DNA of 64,000 nt from Labilibacter sediminis. Lineage in GTDB: Bacteria > Bacteroidota > Bacteroidia > Bacteroidales > Marinilabiliaceae. The notes under the pieces are model-generated. The model had not been told where the DNA came from. It worked only from the letters and a program-made list of their open reading frames with translations, and did no database searches. This document shows, one piece after another, positions 16,556 to 25,372 of this stretch (positions are counted from its first letter, which is position 1; the number at the start of each line of letters is the position of its first letter). The position numbers were made by a program, and so were the translations under genes. The stretch spans positions 186,001 to 250,000 of the forward strand of contig NZ_VCHY01000007.1 of assembly GCF_005877885.1 (NCBI RefSeq). Reading direction: 5' to 3'.

Positions 16556-18484
16556 ATGAAAAAAATAAGTTTAAAAGTTAAATTAAACATATACATTCTC
16601 TCCGCATTTTTTATGGTATTTGGTATTACCATGATCATTATAATTACAAGCGCCAGAGAAAAATCGAACGAACACGCCATGAGTGTAGCTGATTTAAAAG
16701 GAAAAGAAGTAGCCTCCAATGTAAAAAACTACTTCGATTATGCTACACAATCATCTAAAACCCTGGTTCAATCCATTATGGCTTTAAAAAAAGAGAACCA
16801 TACTTCACGAGAGCTGGTTATTGAAATGATGGAGCAGGTATTAAAAGAAAATGATAGTTACTATGCAGTTTGGACCATGTGGGAATTAAACGGCTTTGAT
16901 GCAAAAGACCATGAGTACGCCAAACAATATAACTTAGAGTTAGGATTATTTAATGGTTCTGTTTTTAGAGAAGGAAATAAAATTGCAAAACAAAACTATG
17001 GAGATGAAGAATCACCCAACTACGTGAGTTATGACGATGAAGAATATGGAGAAACCTATTATACCGGATCAAAAAACACAAAACAAATTTACATTGATGA
17101 TCCATCGGAATATAGTTTTACGGGAAAAGAAGAAGATATGGTAAGCTCTACCTCTGTAGTTGCTCCTGTGTTAAAAGACAACCAGTTTTTAGGTGTAATT
17201 GGTATCGATATTGACTTTGAAACACTAATGCAGCTTAATGCACAAACTAATGTTTATGAAAGTGGATTTTCTGCCATTATTACTAACAATCATATTATTT
17301 CGGCACACCCTAACGAAGCGTATCAGGGTAATTCAATAGACACCATATTAAGTGACTACAACAAAGAGTTGGAAAAAGCTATAAACAAAGGAGAATCATA
17401 TTCATATCAAACAGTATCTGAATATACCAACAAAGAAGTACTAAGGATATTTTCGCCGGTAGCCATTGGCAACCCTGACATGCCATGGTCAGTAATGATA
17501 GAAATTCCGATGGAAGAAATTATGGCAGAAGCCAGAACCACCACTAAGATTATACTAACCATAGGTTTAATCAGCATACTTATCATGTTTGGTATCGTTT
17601 TGCTTATCTCTCGAAACATCACTCGTCCCATTATAAGTATTGTTGATGTTATGCAGGAAATTGCCAAAGGAAATATTGGCGTAGATATACAGCAATCAAA
17701 CCGTGAAGATGAAATAGGCATTTTAGAAAACTCCCTTAAAAACATGGTACAAAAACTTACTGAAGTTGTAAAAAGTATTATTGAAGGAGCCAGCAATATT
17801 AGTGCAGCCAGCGAACAGTTTACAGGGGTGGCTGAACAGATTTCGCAGGGAGCAAATGAGCAGGCCGCATCTGTCGAAGAAGTATCCTCAACAACTGAAG
17901 AGATAGCTGCAAACATTGAACAAAACACCGATAATGCCCAGCAAACGGAAAAGATATCATCCCTTGCACAAAAGGGAATTCAGGAAGTTACTGAACAAGC
18001 AGTGAAAACACTGGATGCCACCCGTATTATCTCAGACAAAATACAGGTGATTAATGATATTGCATTTCAAACCAATATACTAGCGCTTAATGCTGCTGTT
18101 GAAGCGGCCAGAGCTGGCGAACATGGAAGAGGGTTTGCTGTTGTAGCCAGCGAAGTACGCAAACTTGCCGAAAACAGTCGTGCTGCTGCTGATCAGATTA
18201 TAACCATGGCACAGGACACTTTAGGCTTGGCAGAAAACACAGGCAATCAGTTAACCGAAATGTTACCGGAAATAGAAAAAACTACTCACCTTGTTCAGGA
18301 AATTTCATCAGCCAGTCAGGAACAGAGCAGTGCAACCAACCAGGTAAACAGTGCCATTCAGGAATTAAATAACATTACACAGGAAAACTCTTCTGCTGCT
18401 GAAGAACTTGCTTCAAGTGCTGAAGAATTGGCTTCTCAGGCTGTTGGATTAAAGGATATGGTTTCCTTTTTTAGGATTGGCTAG
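16556..18484 (+). CDS. Methyl-accepting chemotaxis protein with Cache sensor
   Basis: 642-residue transmembrane chemoreceptor. It has membrane helices near 10-30 and 325-350, a Cache sensor between them, HAMP (about 345-400) and a long signalling coiled coil with the conserved tip [20 protein letters not shown]. Gln/Glu-rich methylation-type helices flank the tip ([38 protein letters not shown]). Its sensor is paralogous to the histidine kinase at 11995-14562. No cheA, cheW, cheR or cheB is in the window, so the downstream machinery must lie elsewhere. It could steer gliding or control a non-motility output. Confidence 0.93.
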   Translation: MKKISLKVKLNIYILSAFFMVFGITMIIIITSAREKSNEHAMSVADLKGKEVASNVKNYFDYATQSSKTLVQSIMALKKENHTSRELVIEMMEQVLKENDSYYAVWTMWELNGFDAKDHEYAKQYNLELGLFNGSVFREGNKIAKQNYGDEESPNYVSYDDEEYGETYYTGSKNTKQIYIDDPSEYSFTGKEEDMVSSTSVVAPVLKDNQFLGVIGIDIDFETLMQLNAQTNVYESGFSAIITNNHIISAHPNEAYQGNSIDTILSDYNKELEKAINKGESYSYQTVSEYTNKEVLRIFSPVAIGNPDMPWSVMIEIPMEEIMAEARTTTKIILTIGLISILIMFGIVLLISRNITRPIISIVDVMQEIAKGNIGVDIQQSNREDEIGILENSLKNMVQKLTEVVKSIIEGASNISAASEQFTGVAEQISQGANEQAASVEEVSSTTEEIAANIEQNTDNAQQTEKISSLAQKGIQEVTEQAVKTLDATRIISDKIQVINDIAFQTNILALNAAVEAARAGEHGRGFAVVASEVRKLAENSRAAADQIITMAQDTLGLAENTGNQLTEMLPEIEKTTHLVQEISSASQEQSSATNQVNSAIQELNNITQENSSAAEELASSAEELASQAVGLKDMVSFFRIG

Positions 18485-18519
18485 ACAACAAACATATATA
18501 GCAAATTGATGGTAAAAGT

Positions 18520-18558
18520 AAAGCCGGTTCAATGCATCATGTATTTTGAACCGGCTTT
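18520..18558. terminator. Bidirectional terminator between chemoreceptor and murF-alr genes
   Basis: A 13-bp perfect stem AAAGCCGGTTCAA / TTGAACCGGCTTT (18520-18532, 18546-18558) lies between two convergent genes. Confidence 0.85.
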
Positions 18559-18624
18559 CAATTTAATATTGTGGTCATTATTAATTGCCAAAAGTGCATT
18601 TACACACTACTTATCTTAAGTGTA

Positions 18625-21093
18625 TCATTCATAATAATAAACACGCTTTACACGACGACTAATACTCGTAAAAATCTCATAAGGAATAGTTTCCAATACA
18701 TCAGCTAACTGCCCGACAGAAATATGGGTACCAAAAACCTCCACTTCATCCCCCTCCTCTGCCCTAATTCCTGTAACATCAACCATACACATATCCATAC
18801 AAATATTACCCACAACAGGTGCTATTTTTCCATTTACCCATAAACCACCTGCTCCATTTCCTAACTTCCTGTTTAATCCGTCGGCATAACCTACGGGAAC
18901 AATAGCTATTTCTGCATCATAATCCAATTCTCCCTTGCGGTTATAACCTATGGTATGATGAGCTTTTACCTTTTTTATCTGCGATATATATGATTTAAAA
19001 CTTGTAACACACTTCAGGTTTTCCTGTTGCGTTGGGGCTATTCCATACAAGCCAATCCCTAATCTCACCATATCAAATTGAGCTTGAGGAAACCTGAGAA
19101 TACCTGCTGAATTTAAAATATGCTTTACAACCGAATACCCCAGTGCTTTTTCAAGATCCTCTGCAAAATCACTAAACGAACCAATCTGTTGCTCCGTAAA
19201 ATCATCAAATTGCTTATCGTCACTGCCTGCCAAATGTGAAAAAACAGATTTTACTCTCAGTTCCTTATTTTCCTCTAATATTTCTATCAATAATCCCAGT
19301 TCATCACTGACAAACCCGAGCCTGTTCATGCCGGTATCGCACTTTATATGGACCGGGTACTCAGAAACACCCTGCTCTTTTAATAAATCGGCAAACTGAT
19401 GCAATACTTTAAATCCGTATAATTCAGGTTCAAGTTGATGTTCCAACATCATGGCAAAACTTTTTACCTCCGGGTTCATGACAATGATAGGCAGTGAAAT
19501 ACCAGCCTTACGCAACTCTACCCCTTCATCGGCAAAGGCTACGCCCAAATAATCTACTTTTTGATGTTGCAGCACATTGGCTATCTCAAACGAACCGCTT
19601 CCATAACTAAAAGCTTTTACCATGGCCAATACCTTAGTATTATCTTTTAGCTTACTCCGATAATAATTCAAATTATCCACCAAGGCATTTAAATTTATTT
19701 CGAGTCTGGTTTGGTGGTGCTTCATCTCTAAAAAAGCCGATACTTTTTCAAACTCAAAATTACGCGAGCCTTTAATCAGGATAGCCTCATTTTTAAATGA
19801 ATTGGGCGTTAATGTATTTAGCAATTCCTGTGTAGTATTAAAAAACTGCGTTTCCACATCAAACAAGGCAAAATGCTTCTTTAAAACCGCCCCAACACCA
19901 ATAAACCTGGTAATATCCCTTTGCTTAAGCAGATTATTTATCTTTAAACACAACTCCCCGTTTTCGATTCCGCTTTGGAAAATGTCTGATAAAACCAGGG
20001 TTCTGCGTTCTGTTTTATGACGACTTTGCTGTACCAGAAAATCCAGCGACAAGGCCAGTGAAGACAAATCAGAATTATAAGAATCATTAATAATAATGCA
20101 ATTATTAACCCCTTCTTTTAATTCCATGCGCATGGCCACCGGCACCAGCTTTTCTATGGCTGATGAAATATATATGGGTTCATATCCTAAATACAACATA
20201 CAAGCCACTGCATGCATCCCGTTTTCAAATGAAACTTCATCCGTAAAGGGAAGGTTCAGATTAAACTCCTCACCCATATACTTTACCGCCAACCTTGTTC
20301 CGTCTTCTGAAACAAGCTTTTCAGACACCTGAATATCTGCACTTTCATTTAGTCCCCAACTTAGGCAATTCTTTTCGGGATAATATTTCTTTATTTCTTG
20401 TTGGATAAGTTTCGCATCTGCCGAAAACAAAACTACTTCACAAGTTTCAAACAGCTGTAGTTTCTCTTTTAGTTTTTCTTTTTCTGATGTAAAGTTTTCC
20501 TGATGAGCCGCTCCTATATTTGTAATCACACCAATGGTTGGGGAAATCACAGGTGCTATTTTTTCCATCTCTCCTTTTTGAGAAATACCGGCCTCAAAAA
20601 TACCTATTTCGCATTCTGAATGAAGTTGCCAAACCGACAAAGGAACCCCAACCTGACTATTATAACTCTTAGGAGATCGAACTACCACCTTACTTTTGCC
20701 TATCAATTGCGAAACCCATTCCTTTACAATAGTCTTTCCATTGCTTCCGGTAATTCCAATCACAGGACAACTGTAAAGCCCTCTTTTATGAGCTGCCAAC
20801 TGCTGAAAACCTTTCATGGTATCTTTTACAACCAGATAATGAGCTTCCTCCATTTCTTTGTCAATCACATACTCTTCATTCACCATAAAACACCTTACTC
20901 CTCTTCTGTATAAAGAAGGGATATAATCGTGTCCATTATGATTTTCACCAACAATCGCTATAAAGAACGACTTTTCAGCATCAATTAATGTGCGGCTATC
21001 TGTGATCAAATAAGAAAACCGTATGTCATTACTTTGAATTAGCTTACCAGCAATCCAACCACTCACTTCTTTAAAAGAATATAACTGCATCAT
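18625..21093 (-). CDS. Bifunctional MurF ligase / alanine racemase
   Basis: 822-residue fusion for peptidoglycan precursor synthesis. The N-terminal half is UDP-MurNAc-tripeptide:D-Ala-D-Ala ligase (MurF) with the ATP loop GITGSNGKT at 113-121. The C-terminal half (from about 455) is a PLP-dependent alanine racemase, with the PLP lysine in AMVKAFSYGSG near 490 and the catalytic tyrosine in VGYADGLNRKLG. Fusing D-alanine production to the enzyme that uses D-Ala-D-Ala is a known Bacteroidota arrangement. It starts 5 bp after tdk on the same strand, implying one operon. The ddl gene for the intermediate step lies at 38 kb. The second Met could be the true start. Confidence 0.94.
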   Translation of the reverse strand: MMQLYSFKEVSGWIAGKLIQSNDIRFSYLITDSRTLIDAEKSFFIAIVGENHNGHDYIPSLYRRGVRCFMVNEEYVIDKEMEEAHYLVVKDTMKGFQQLAAHKRGLYSCPVIGITGSNGKTIVKEWVSQLIGKSKVVVRSPKSYNSQVGVPLSVWQLHSECEIGIFEAGISQKGEMEKIAPVISPTIGVITNIGAAHQENFTSEKEKLKEKLQLFETCEVVLFSADAKLIQQEIKKYYPEKNCLSWGLNESADIQVSEKLVSEDGTRLAVKYMGEEFNLNLPFTDEVSFENGMHAVACMLYLGYEPIYISSAIEKLVPVAMRMELKEGVNNCIIINDSYNSDLSSLALSLDFLVQQSRHKTERRTLVLSDIFQSGIENGELCLKINNLLKQRDITRFIGVGAVLKKHFALFDVETQFFNTTQELLNTLTPNSFKNEAILIKGSRNFEFEKVSAFLEMKHHQTRLEINLNALVDNLNYYRSKLKDNTKVLAMVKAFSYGSGSFEIANVLQHQKVDYLGVAFADEGVELRKAGISLPIIVMNPEVKSFAMMLEHQLEPELYGFKVLHQFADLLKEQGVSEYPVHIKCDTGMNRLGFVSDELGLLIEILEENKELRVKSVFSHLAGSDDKQFDDFTEQQIGSFSDFAEDLEKALGYSVVKHILNSAGILRFPQAQFDMVRLGIGLYGIAPTQQENLKCVTSFKSYISQIKKVKAHHTIGYNRKGELDYDAEIAIVPVGYADGLNRKLGNGAGGLWVNGKIAPVVGNICMDMCMVDVTGIRAEEGDEVEVFGTHISVGQLADVLETIPYEIFTSISRRVKRVYYYE

Positions 21094-21098
21094 TATTT

Positions 21099-21674
21099 TT
21101 AGGCATTGACTTTACAAAAACAAGAACGACAAAGAGGCTCGTATTCCACTTTTTCGCCTAACAGCACCAGGCTTTCTTCATTGGACAGACGATGTGAAAA
21201 ATGAGCCAGATCACCACATTTTATACAAATAGCGTGTACTTTAGTAACATATTCAGCACAAGCCATTAAGGCAGGCATTGGTCCAAACGGCTCTCCCTTA
21301 AAATCCATATCTAATCCGGCTACTATAACTCTAACGCCCTGATTAGCCAATTGCTGACACACTTTAACCAACCCGGTATCAAAAAACTGGGCTTCATCAA
21401 TTCCTACAACATCAACATTACCGCTTAACAACAAAATATTTCCCGAACCTTCAACCGGCGTAGAAGATATATAATTGGCATCGTGCGAAACCACTTCATC
21501 TGTACTATACCTCACATCAACCCGGGGCTTAAATATCTCTACTCTTTGCCTTGCAATTTTGGCCCGCTTAAGTCGCCGAAGTAATTCTTCTGTTTTTCCG
21601 GAAAACATAGAACCGGCAATAACCTCAATCCAGCCATGCTTTCCTTCTTTATTGATTTTATTTTCTAAAAACAT
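21099..21674 (-). CDS. tdk: Thymidine kinase
   Basis: 191-residue type II thymidine kinase, a cytoplasmic salvage enzyme making dTMP from thymidine and ATP. Motifs: P-loop [15 protein letters not shown] near 21-35, the Walker B-like VGIDEAQFF, and zinc-lasso cysteine pairs CIKC and CRSC. Length matches the family. It is first in an apparent two-gene operon with murF-alr and divergent from the coiled-coil protein gene. Confidence 0.96.
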   Translation of the reverse strand: MFLENKINKEGKHGWIEVIAGSMFSGKTEELLRRLKRAKIARQRVEIFKPRVDVRYSTDEVVSHDANYISSTPVEGSGNILLLSGNVDVVGIDEAQFFDTGLVKVCQQLANQGVRVIVAGLDMDFKGEPFGPMPALMACAEYVTKVHAICIKCGDLAHFSHRLSNEESLVLLGEKVEYEPLCRSCFCKVNA

Positions 21675-21777
21675 TTGTCTAAAATAAGATAAAAGTACAA
21701 TTGCCTTGCGCTGACAAGTATAATTGTTAAATATTCTTGATACTTTTATCCTGGTACCTGATACTACATATTATCAC

Positions 21778-21785
21778 TAACTTTG
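21778..21785 (+). promoter_or_regulatory. Putative -7 promoter box for the 21.8-kb gene
   Basis: TAACTTTG fits TAnnTTTG 36 bp before the ATG at 21821. No clear -33 element is seen. Confidence 0.35.
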
Positions 21786-21820
21786 CAAAATAAGAAAAAA
21801 GAGTTTGAATTGATACAATT

Positions 21821-22624
21821 ATGAATAAAGAAGCTTTAATCAAAATTATTTTGAATGATCTCAGCGAAGTTGAAACTCTGGTGAAATCATTTCAAGGACA
21901 TGAGGAAATTGCTCCGGCGTTTATTGACCTTACTGAGCAAAAATTGTCGCATATTAAGAGTGAATTTTCGCTTTTAAAAACACTATGCAATAGTCCATCC
22001 GTATCAGTTCAAACCCAAAAGGCAGAAGAAAATATTCAAAAAGAAATTGAGGAGGTCGACAAACCTGTAGTGCCGGAACAAAAAATCAAGCAAGAGACAA
22101 TTATTGAAGAAACACCTCAGGTTACTCCGGTTACTGAAAAACCAGTAGAAGAGCCAGAAAAGGAACCTGATGTTGAGCAGATAATTCCTGACAATAAAGC
22201 AGAAGCAACAAAACAAGAGATAGCATCCGGGGAAACTGAAGTAAAAAAAGAAGAAAAGAAAACAGTACCTGTTACAGAGAAAAAAAAGTATGAAGACAGT
22301 CCTAAAACTCTTGGCGAATCCTTTGTGGGAGAAAAGAAATCAGTCAATGATAAGATTGCCTCTTCTCAGGAAGGTCAAACAAAAAAACCTTTAATGGGTA
22401 AACCCATCGATGATTTAACTAAAGGATTAGGTATTAACGACAGGTTTATGTTTCAGCGTGAGCTTTTTAACGGCAATAGCGAACTCATGCAACAAACCCT
22501 GTTACAATTAAATGAAATACCCGATTTTGTTTCGGCCCAAAGCTTTATCAATTCCAATTTTAACTGGGATGAAGAACAAGACGCCACACAGTCGTTTTTC
22601 AATTATATTAAAAGAAAGTATTAG
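21821..22624 (+). CDS. Conserved hypothetical protein with charged linker
   Basis: 267 residues, not assigned to a named family. An N-terminal helical part (1-60) is followed by a low-complexity Glu/Lys/Pro/Thr-rich linker (about 65-185). A compact C-terminal domain (about 190-267) begins KGLGINDRFMFQRELFNGN and ends with a tryptophan/acidic segment NFNWDEEQDATQSFFNYI. Similar C-terminal modules occur in hypothetical proteins of other Bacteroidota, as far as I recall. No signal peptide or membrane helix, so cytoplasmic. The layout suggests a tether between two binding modules; function unknown. Confidence 0.75.
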   Translation: MNKEALIKIILNDLSEVETLVKSFQGHEEIAPAFIDLTEQKLSHIKSEFSLLKTLCNSPSVSVQTQKAEENIQKEIEEVDKPVVPEQKIKQETIIEETPQVTPVTEKPVEEPEKEPDVEQIIPDNKAEATKQEIASGETEVKKEEKKTVPVTEKKKYEDSPKTLGESFVGEKKSVNDKIASSQEGQTKKPLMGKPIDDLTKGLGINDRFMFQRELFNGNSELMQQTLLQLNEIPDFVSAQSFINSNFNWDEEQDATQSFFNYIKRKY

Positions 22625-22732
22625 CATTTTAGCCATTAGCTGTTGGCTTTTAGCTTTTGGTAATTGGCATGATTTAAAAGGTGCTTAAGACCCAATAAGC
22701 AACAATTATAATTTAAAAGATTGATTTATAAC

Positions 22733-23455
22733 ATGGGAAAACTATTTTTGGTTCCTACACCAATAGGAAACCTTGAAGACATAACACTCAGGGCTTTAAC
22801 GACCTTAAAAGAGGTAGATTTTATATTGGCCGAAGATACGCGCAAAACAGGATTTTTACTAAAGCATTTTCAGATTGATTCAAAAATGTTTTCCCACCAC
22901 AAATTTAATGAACACAAAACATCAGAAATGATTGTTCAGCGAATTTTAGCCGGAGAAACTTGTGCTTTGGTATCAGATGCGGGTACTCCTGCCATTTCTG
23001 ATCCAGGTTACTTATTGGTTAAACATGCCGTTGCCGAAGGTGTGGAAGTGGAATGTTTACCCGGTGCAACAGCTTTTGTTCCGGCCCTGGTAAATTCCGG
23101 CTTACCCAATGACAGATTTTGTTTTGAAGGATTTCTTCCTCAAAAAAAAGGCAGACAAAAGAGATTGCAGGCTCTGGCTGAAGAAAGCAGAACCATGATA
23201 TTTTACGAATCTCCTTTTAGATTGGTGAAAACACTTAAGCAGTTAGCAGAAGTATTGGGCAATGACAGACAAACATCTGTATCCAGAGAATTAACTAAGT
23301 TACATGAAGAAACCAAACGAGGCACCCTGCTTGAAGTAGCAAGCTATTTTGAGCAAAAAACAGTAAAAGGAGAAATAGTTATTATTGTTGAAGGCACTGA
23401 GGATAAACCAGCTACTAAAAAGGAAAATAAGTATTCTAAACCGAAGGATATTTAA
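22733..23455 (+). CDS. rsmI: 16S rRNA (cytidine(1402)-2'-O)-methyltransferase
   Basis: 240-residue SAM-dependent methyltransferase that 2'-O-methylates C1402 in the ribosomal decoding centre. Class III (tetrapyrrole methylase fold) motifs are clear: VPTPIGNLEDITLRAL at the N-terminus, EDTRKTGFLLKHF and VSDAGTPAISDPGY. Start chosen at ATG 22733, where the family consensus MGKLFLVPTPIGNL begins, rather than the TTG-led extension at 22721. It is followed after 54 bp by a lipoprotein gene. Confidence 0.95.
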   Translation: MGKLFLVPTPIGNLEDITLRALTTLKEVDFILAEDTRKTGFLLKHFQIDSKMFSHHKFNEHKTSEMIVQRILAGETCALVSDAGTPAISDPGYLLVKHAVAEGVEVECLPGATAFVPALVNSGLPNDRFCFEGFLPQKKGRQKRLQALAEESRTMIFYESPFRLVKTLKQLAEVLGNDRQTSVSRELTKLHEETKRGTLLEVASYFEQKTVKGEIVIIVEGTEDKPATKKENKYSKPKDI

Positions 23456-23509
23456 AAAATAATCCTATCATTGAACACAAATTAAAACAACACACAAACA
23501 AAACGTATT

Positions 23510-24379
23510 ATGAAGAAACTATTTATCCCAGCTTTACTACTTGCTATGATAGCCTGTGGTGGCCCAAGTAAAAAAGAACTTACCAAAGAAAAAGAAACTT
23601 TAATTACAGCTGCAGCTGAGCAAGATAAATACATGAACGAACTGGTTAATTCGCTCATAGCCATTGACGATAACCTGCAAAAAATAAAAGAAAAAGAAAA
23701 CCTGATTGCCGTGAACATGGGAACAGCCGAAGGAAGTTCACAAGACATTAAGGATAAGATCAATAACGACATCCAGGACATATACGATCTGATGATTGCT
23801 AACAAAGAACGTATTGCCGAACTTGAACAAAAGGCTACAAAATCAGGATCAGAAAATAGTAACCTTAAAAATTTAGTGGGTCGCCTCGAAAGACAAATTA
23901 AAGACAAAAGCGTTGAAATCATTGCACTCAAAGAACAGTTATCTAATAAGAATATTGAAATTGCCTCTCTGAACTTCACAGTAGAAGGAATGGAACAGGT
24001 TATTGATTCTATCAGAAACTCCAACAAAGAAACTCAGACTGTTTTAGATTCAACAACACTGCAATTAAATGCAGCTTACTACGCATTTGGCACTAAAAAA
24101 GAGCTGAAAGAGCACAAAGTTATTAGCAATGATGGTGTTCCTGTTTTTGGTAAACAAAAAATACTTAGCAAAGATTTTAATGAAGATTACTTTACCAAGA
24201 TAGACATCCGCGAAGTAGATTCAATTCCTTTATTTCGCCCTAAAGTAAAAGTACTTACCAACCACCCGGATGGTTCTTACAAAATCATCAGTGGAGAGGA
24301 AGATATTAAATCCATAAAAATACTTGACAAAGAAGCTTTCTGGAGCATCTCTAAATTCCTGGTTGTACAGGTTAACTAG
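23510..24379 (+). CDS. Coiled-coil lipoprotein of unknown function
   Basis: 289-residue putative lipoprotein. The short signal peptide ends in a lipobox LAMIAC (Cys16). Residues 25-190 form a long heptad-patterned coiled coil (LEQKATKSGSENSNLKNLV, IALKEQLSNKNIEIASLN). The C-terminal 90 residues are a globular beta-rich domain (HKVISNDGVPVFGKQKILS onward). This type of protein is common and uncharacterised in Bacteroidales. It probably lies on the periplasmic face of the envelope and may act as a spacer or scaffold. Two hairpins with T-runs follow the gene. Confidence 0.8.
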   Translation: MKKLFIPALLLAMIACGGPSKKELTKEKETLITAAAEQDKYMNELVNSLIAIDDNLQKIKEKENLIAVNMGTAEGSSQDIKDKINNDIQDIYDLMIANKERIAELEQKATKSGSENSNLKNLVGRLERQIKDKSVEIIALKEQLSNKNIEIASLNFTVEGMEQVIDSIRNSNKETQTVLDSTTLQLNAAYYAFGTKKELKEHKVISNDGVPVFGKQKILSKDFNEDYFTKIDIREVDSIPLFRPKVKVLTNHPDGSYKIISGEEDIKSIKILDKEAFWSISKFLVVQVN

Positions 24380-24480
24380 TGACCAGTTTGTAAAGTAAAA
24401 AGTTTATAAAGTATACTTTTACACATAAGTAATATAGGGAAATCGCCTTTAAGCCAGTGATGGGTTATTTGAAAATATTC

Positions 24481-24510
24481 AACCACAGATTGACATGAAT
24501 TTGTGGTTTT
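24481..24510 (+). terminator. Candidate terminator downstream of the lipoprotein gene
   Basis: AACCACA / TGTGGTT (24481-24487, 24502-24508) encloses a 14-nt loop and is followed by T-rich sequence. It is weaker than the second hairpin downstream. Confidence 0.45.
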
Positions 24511-24559
24511 AATAATTTTTTTGGTTTAAAAGTAAAATCCCTGATAAGTAATATCAAGA

Positions 24560-24584
24560 AACTCTGCATAAAGCGGAGTTTTTT
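24560..24584 (+). terminator. Rho-independent terminator
   Basis: AACTCTGC / GCGGAGTT (24560-24567, 24573-24580; one G-U pair) with a 5-nt loop runs into a T-tract. It separates the lipoprotein gene from the HAD phosphatase gene. Confidence 0.7.
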
Positions 24585-24616
24585 GTTTTTATACACCATG
24601 TAAGTTCTAAAGCACT

Positions 24617-24624
24617 TATCTTTG
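24617..24624 (+). promoter_or_regulatory. Putative -7 promoter box for the HAD phosphatase gene
   Basis: TATCTTTG fits TAnnTTTG 21 bp before the ATG at 24645. A -33 element at normal spacing is not clear. Confidence 0.4.
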
Positions 24625-24644
24625 TGTTTTCTAATTTTAATGTG

Positions 24645-25343
24645 ATGCCAAAATACAAGCACCTTTTTTTTGATTTAGATCATACTTTATGGGACTTTGA
24701 AACCAACTCGATTCAAACCCTTGAAGAACTTTATGCCAAATATCATTTGGGTAAATCGTTTGGCAGTTTCAACCAATTTTACGAACGCTACGAAGAAAAC
24801 AATAATAAACTTTGGATACAGTACCGAGAAAGAAAAACAACAAAGGCACAGCTCAACTTTGACAGGTTTTATACTCCTTTTTCTGAAGTTGGTATTACAG
24901 ATGAAAATATTGCCCTCAATTTCGGTCAGGATTACATCACTGTTAGTCCTACCAAAACAGCATTAATGCCTAATGCCATTGAAGTACTGGAAAAACTAAA
25001 ACTCAAATTTAAACTGCATGTAATCACCAACGGCTTTAGAGAAGTACAAAACATTAAACTAAAAAACAGCAACTTAAAACAATACTTTTATAAGATTTTT
25101 ATATCAGAAACCATTGGTGCATCTAAACCTAAAACAGCTTTTTTTGAATATGCTGTAAAAAGTTGTAACGCCCGTAAAAATGAATGCTTAATCATTGGCG
25201 ATAATCTTGAAACCGATATTGACGGAGCCATCAATTTTGGTTTAGATTACGTCTTTTTAAATCCCAATAAAGTTCCCCACACAAGAGAGCTAATGCATGA
25301 AATTAGTGATTTGAAGGAATTGATAGAAATTGTTAAATCCTAA
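24645..25343 (+). CDS. HAD-superfamily nucleotidase, YjjG type
   Basis: 232-residue HAD hydrolase. The catalytic motif I is FFDLDHTLWDF (nucleophile Asp10, acid/base Asp12). Motif II is the VITNGF segment, and motif III/IV is the conserved lysine in GASKPKTAFFEYA and IIGDNLETDIDGA. The combination matches YjjG-type noncanonical pyrimidine nucleotidases, which remove phosphate from modified dUMP/dTMP-like nucleotides. ATG 24645 is preferred because an in-frame upstream start would place the promoter box inside the coding region. It is convergent with dnaB. Confidence 0.88.
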   Translation: MPKYKHLFFDLDHTLWDFETNSIQTLEELYAKYHLGKSFGSFNQFYERYEENNNKLWIQYRERKTTKAQLNFDRFYTPFSEVGITDENIALNFGQDYITVSPTKTALMPNAIEVLEKLKLKFKLHVITNGFREVQNIKLKNSNLKQYFYKIFISETIGASKPKTAFFEYAVKSCNARKNECLIIGDNLETDIDGAINFGLDYVFLNPNKVPHTRELMHEISDLKELIEIVKS

Positions 25344-25372
25344 CCTCTTTCATTAATGAAATACCGTTTTAT

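Noticed and set aside
18625-21093. MurF-alanine racemase fusion as a novelty
   Set aside because: This fusion is well known across Bacteroidota.
22625-22720. Repeats of TTAGC and TTTGG in the gap before rsmI
   Set aside because: Degenerate low-complexity sequence without consistent unit length.
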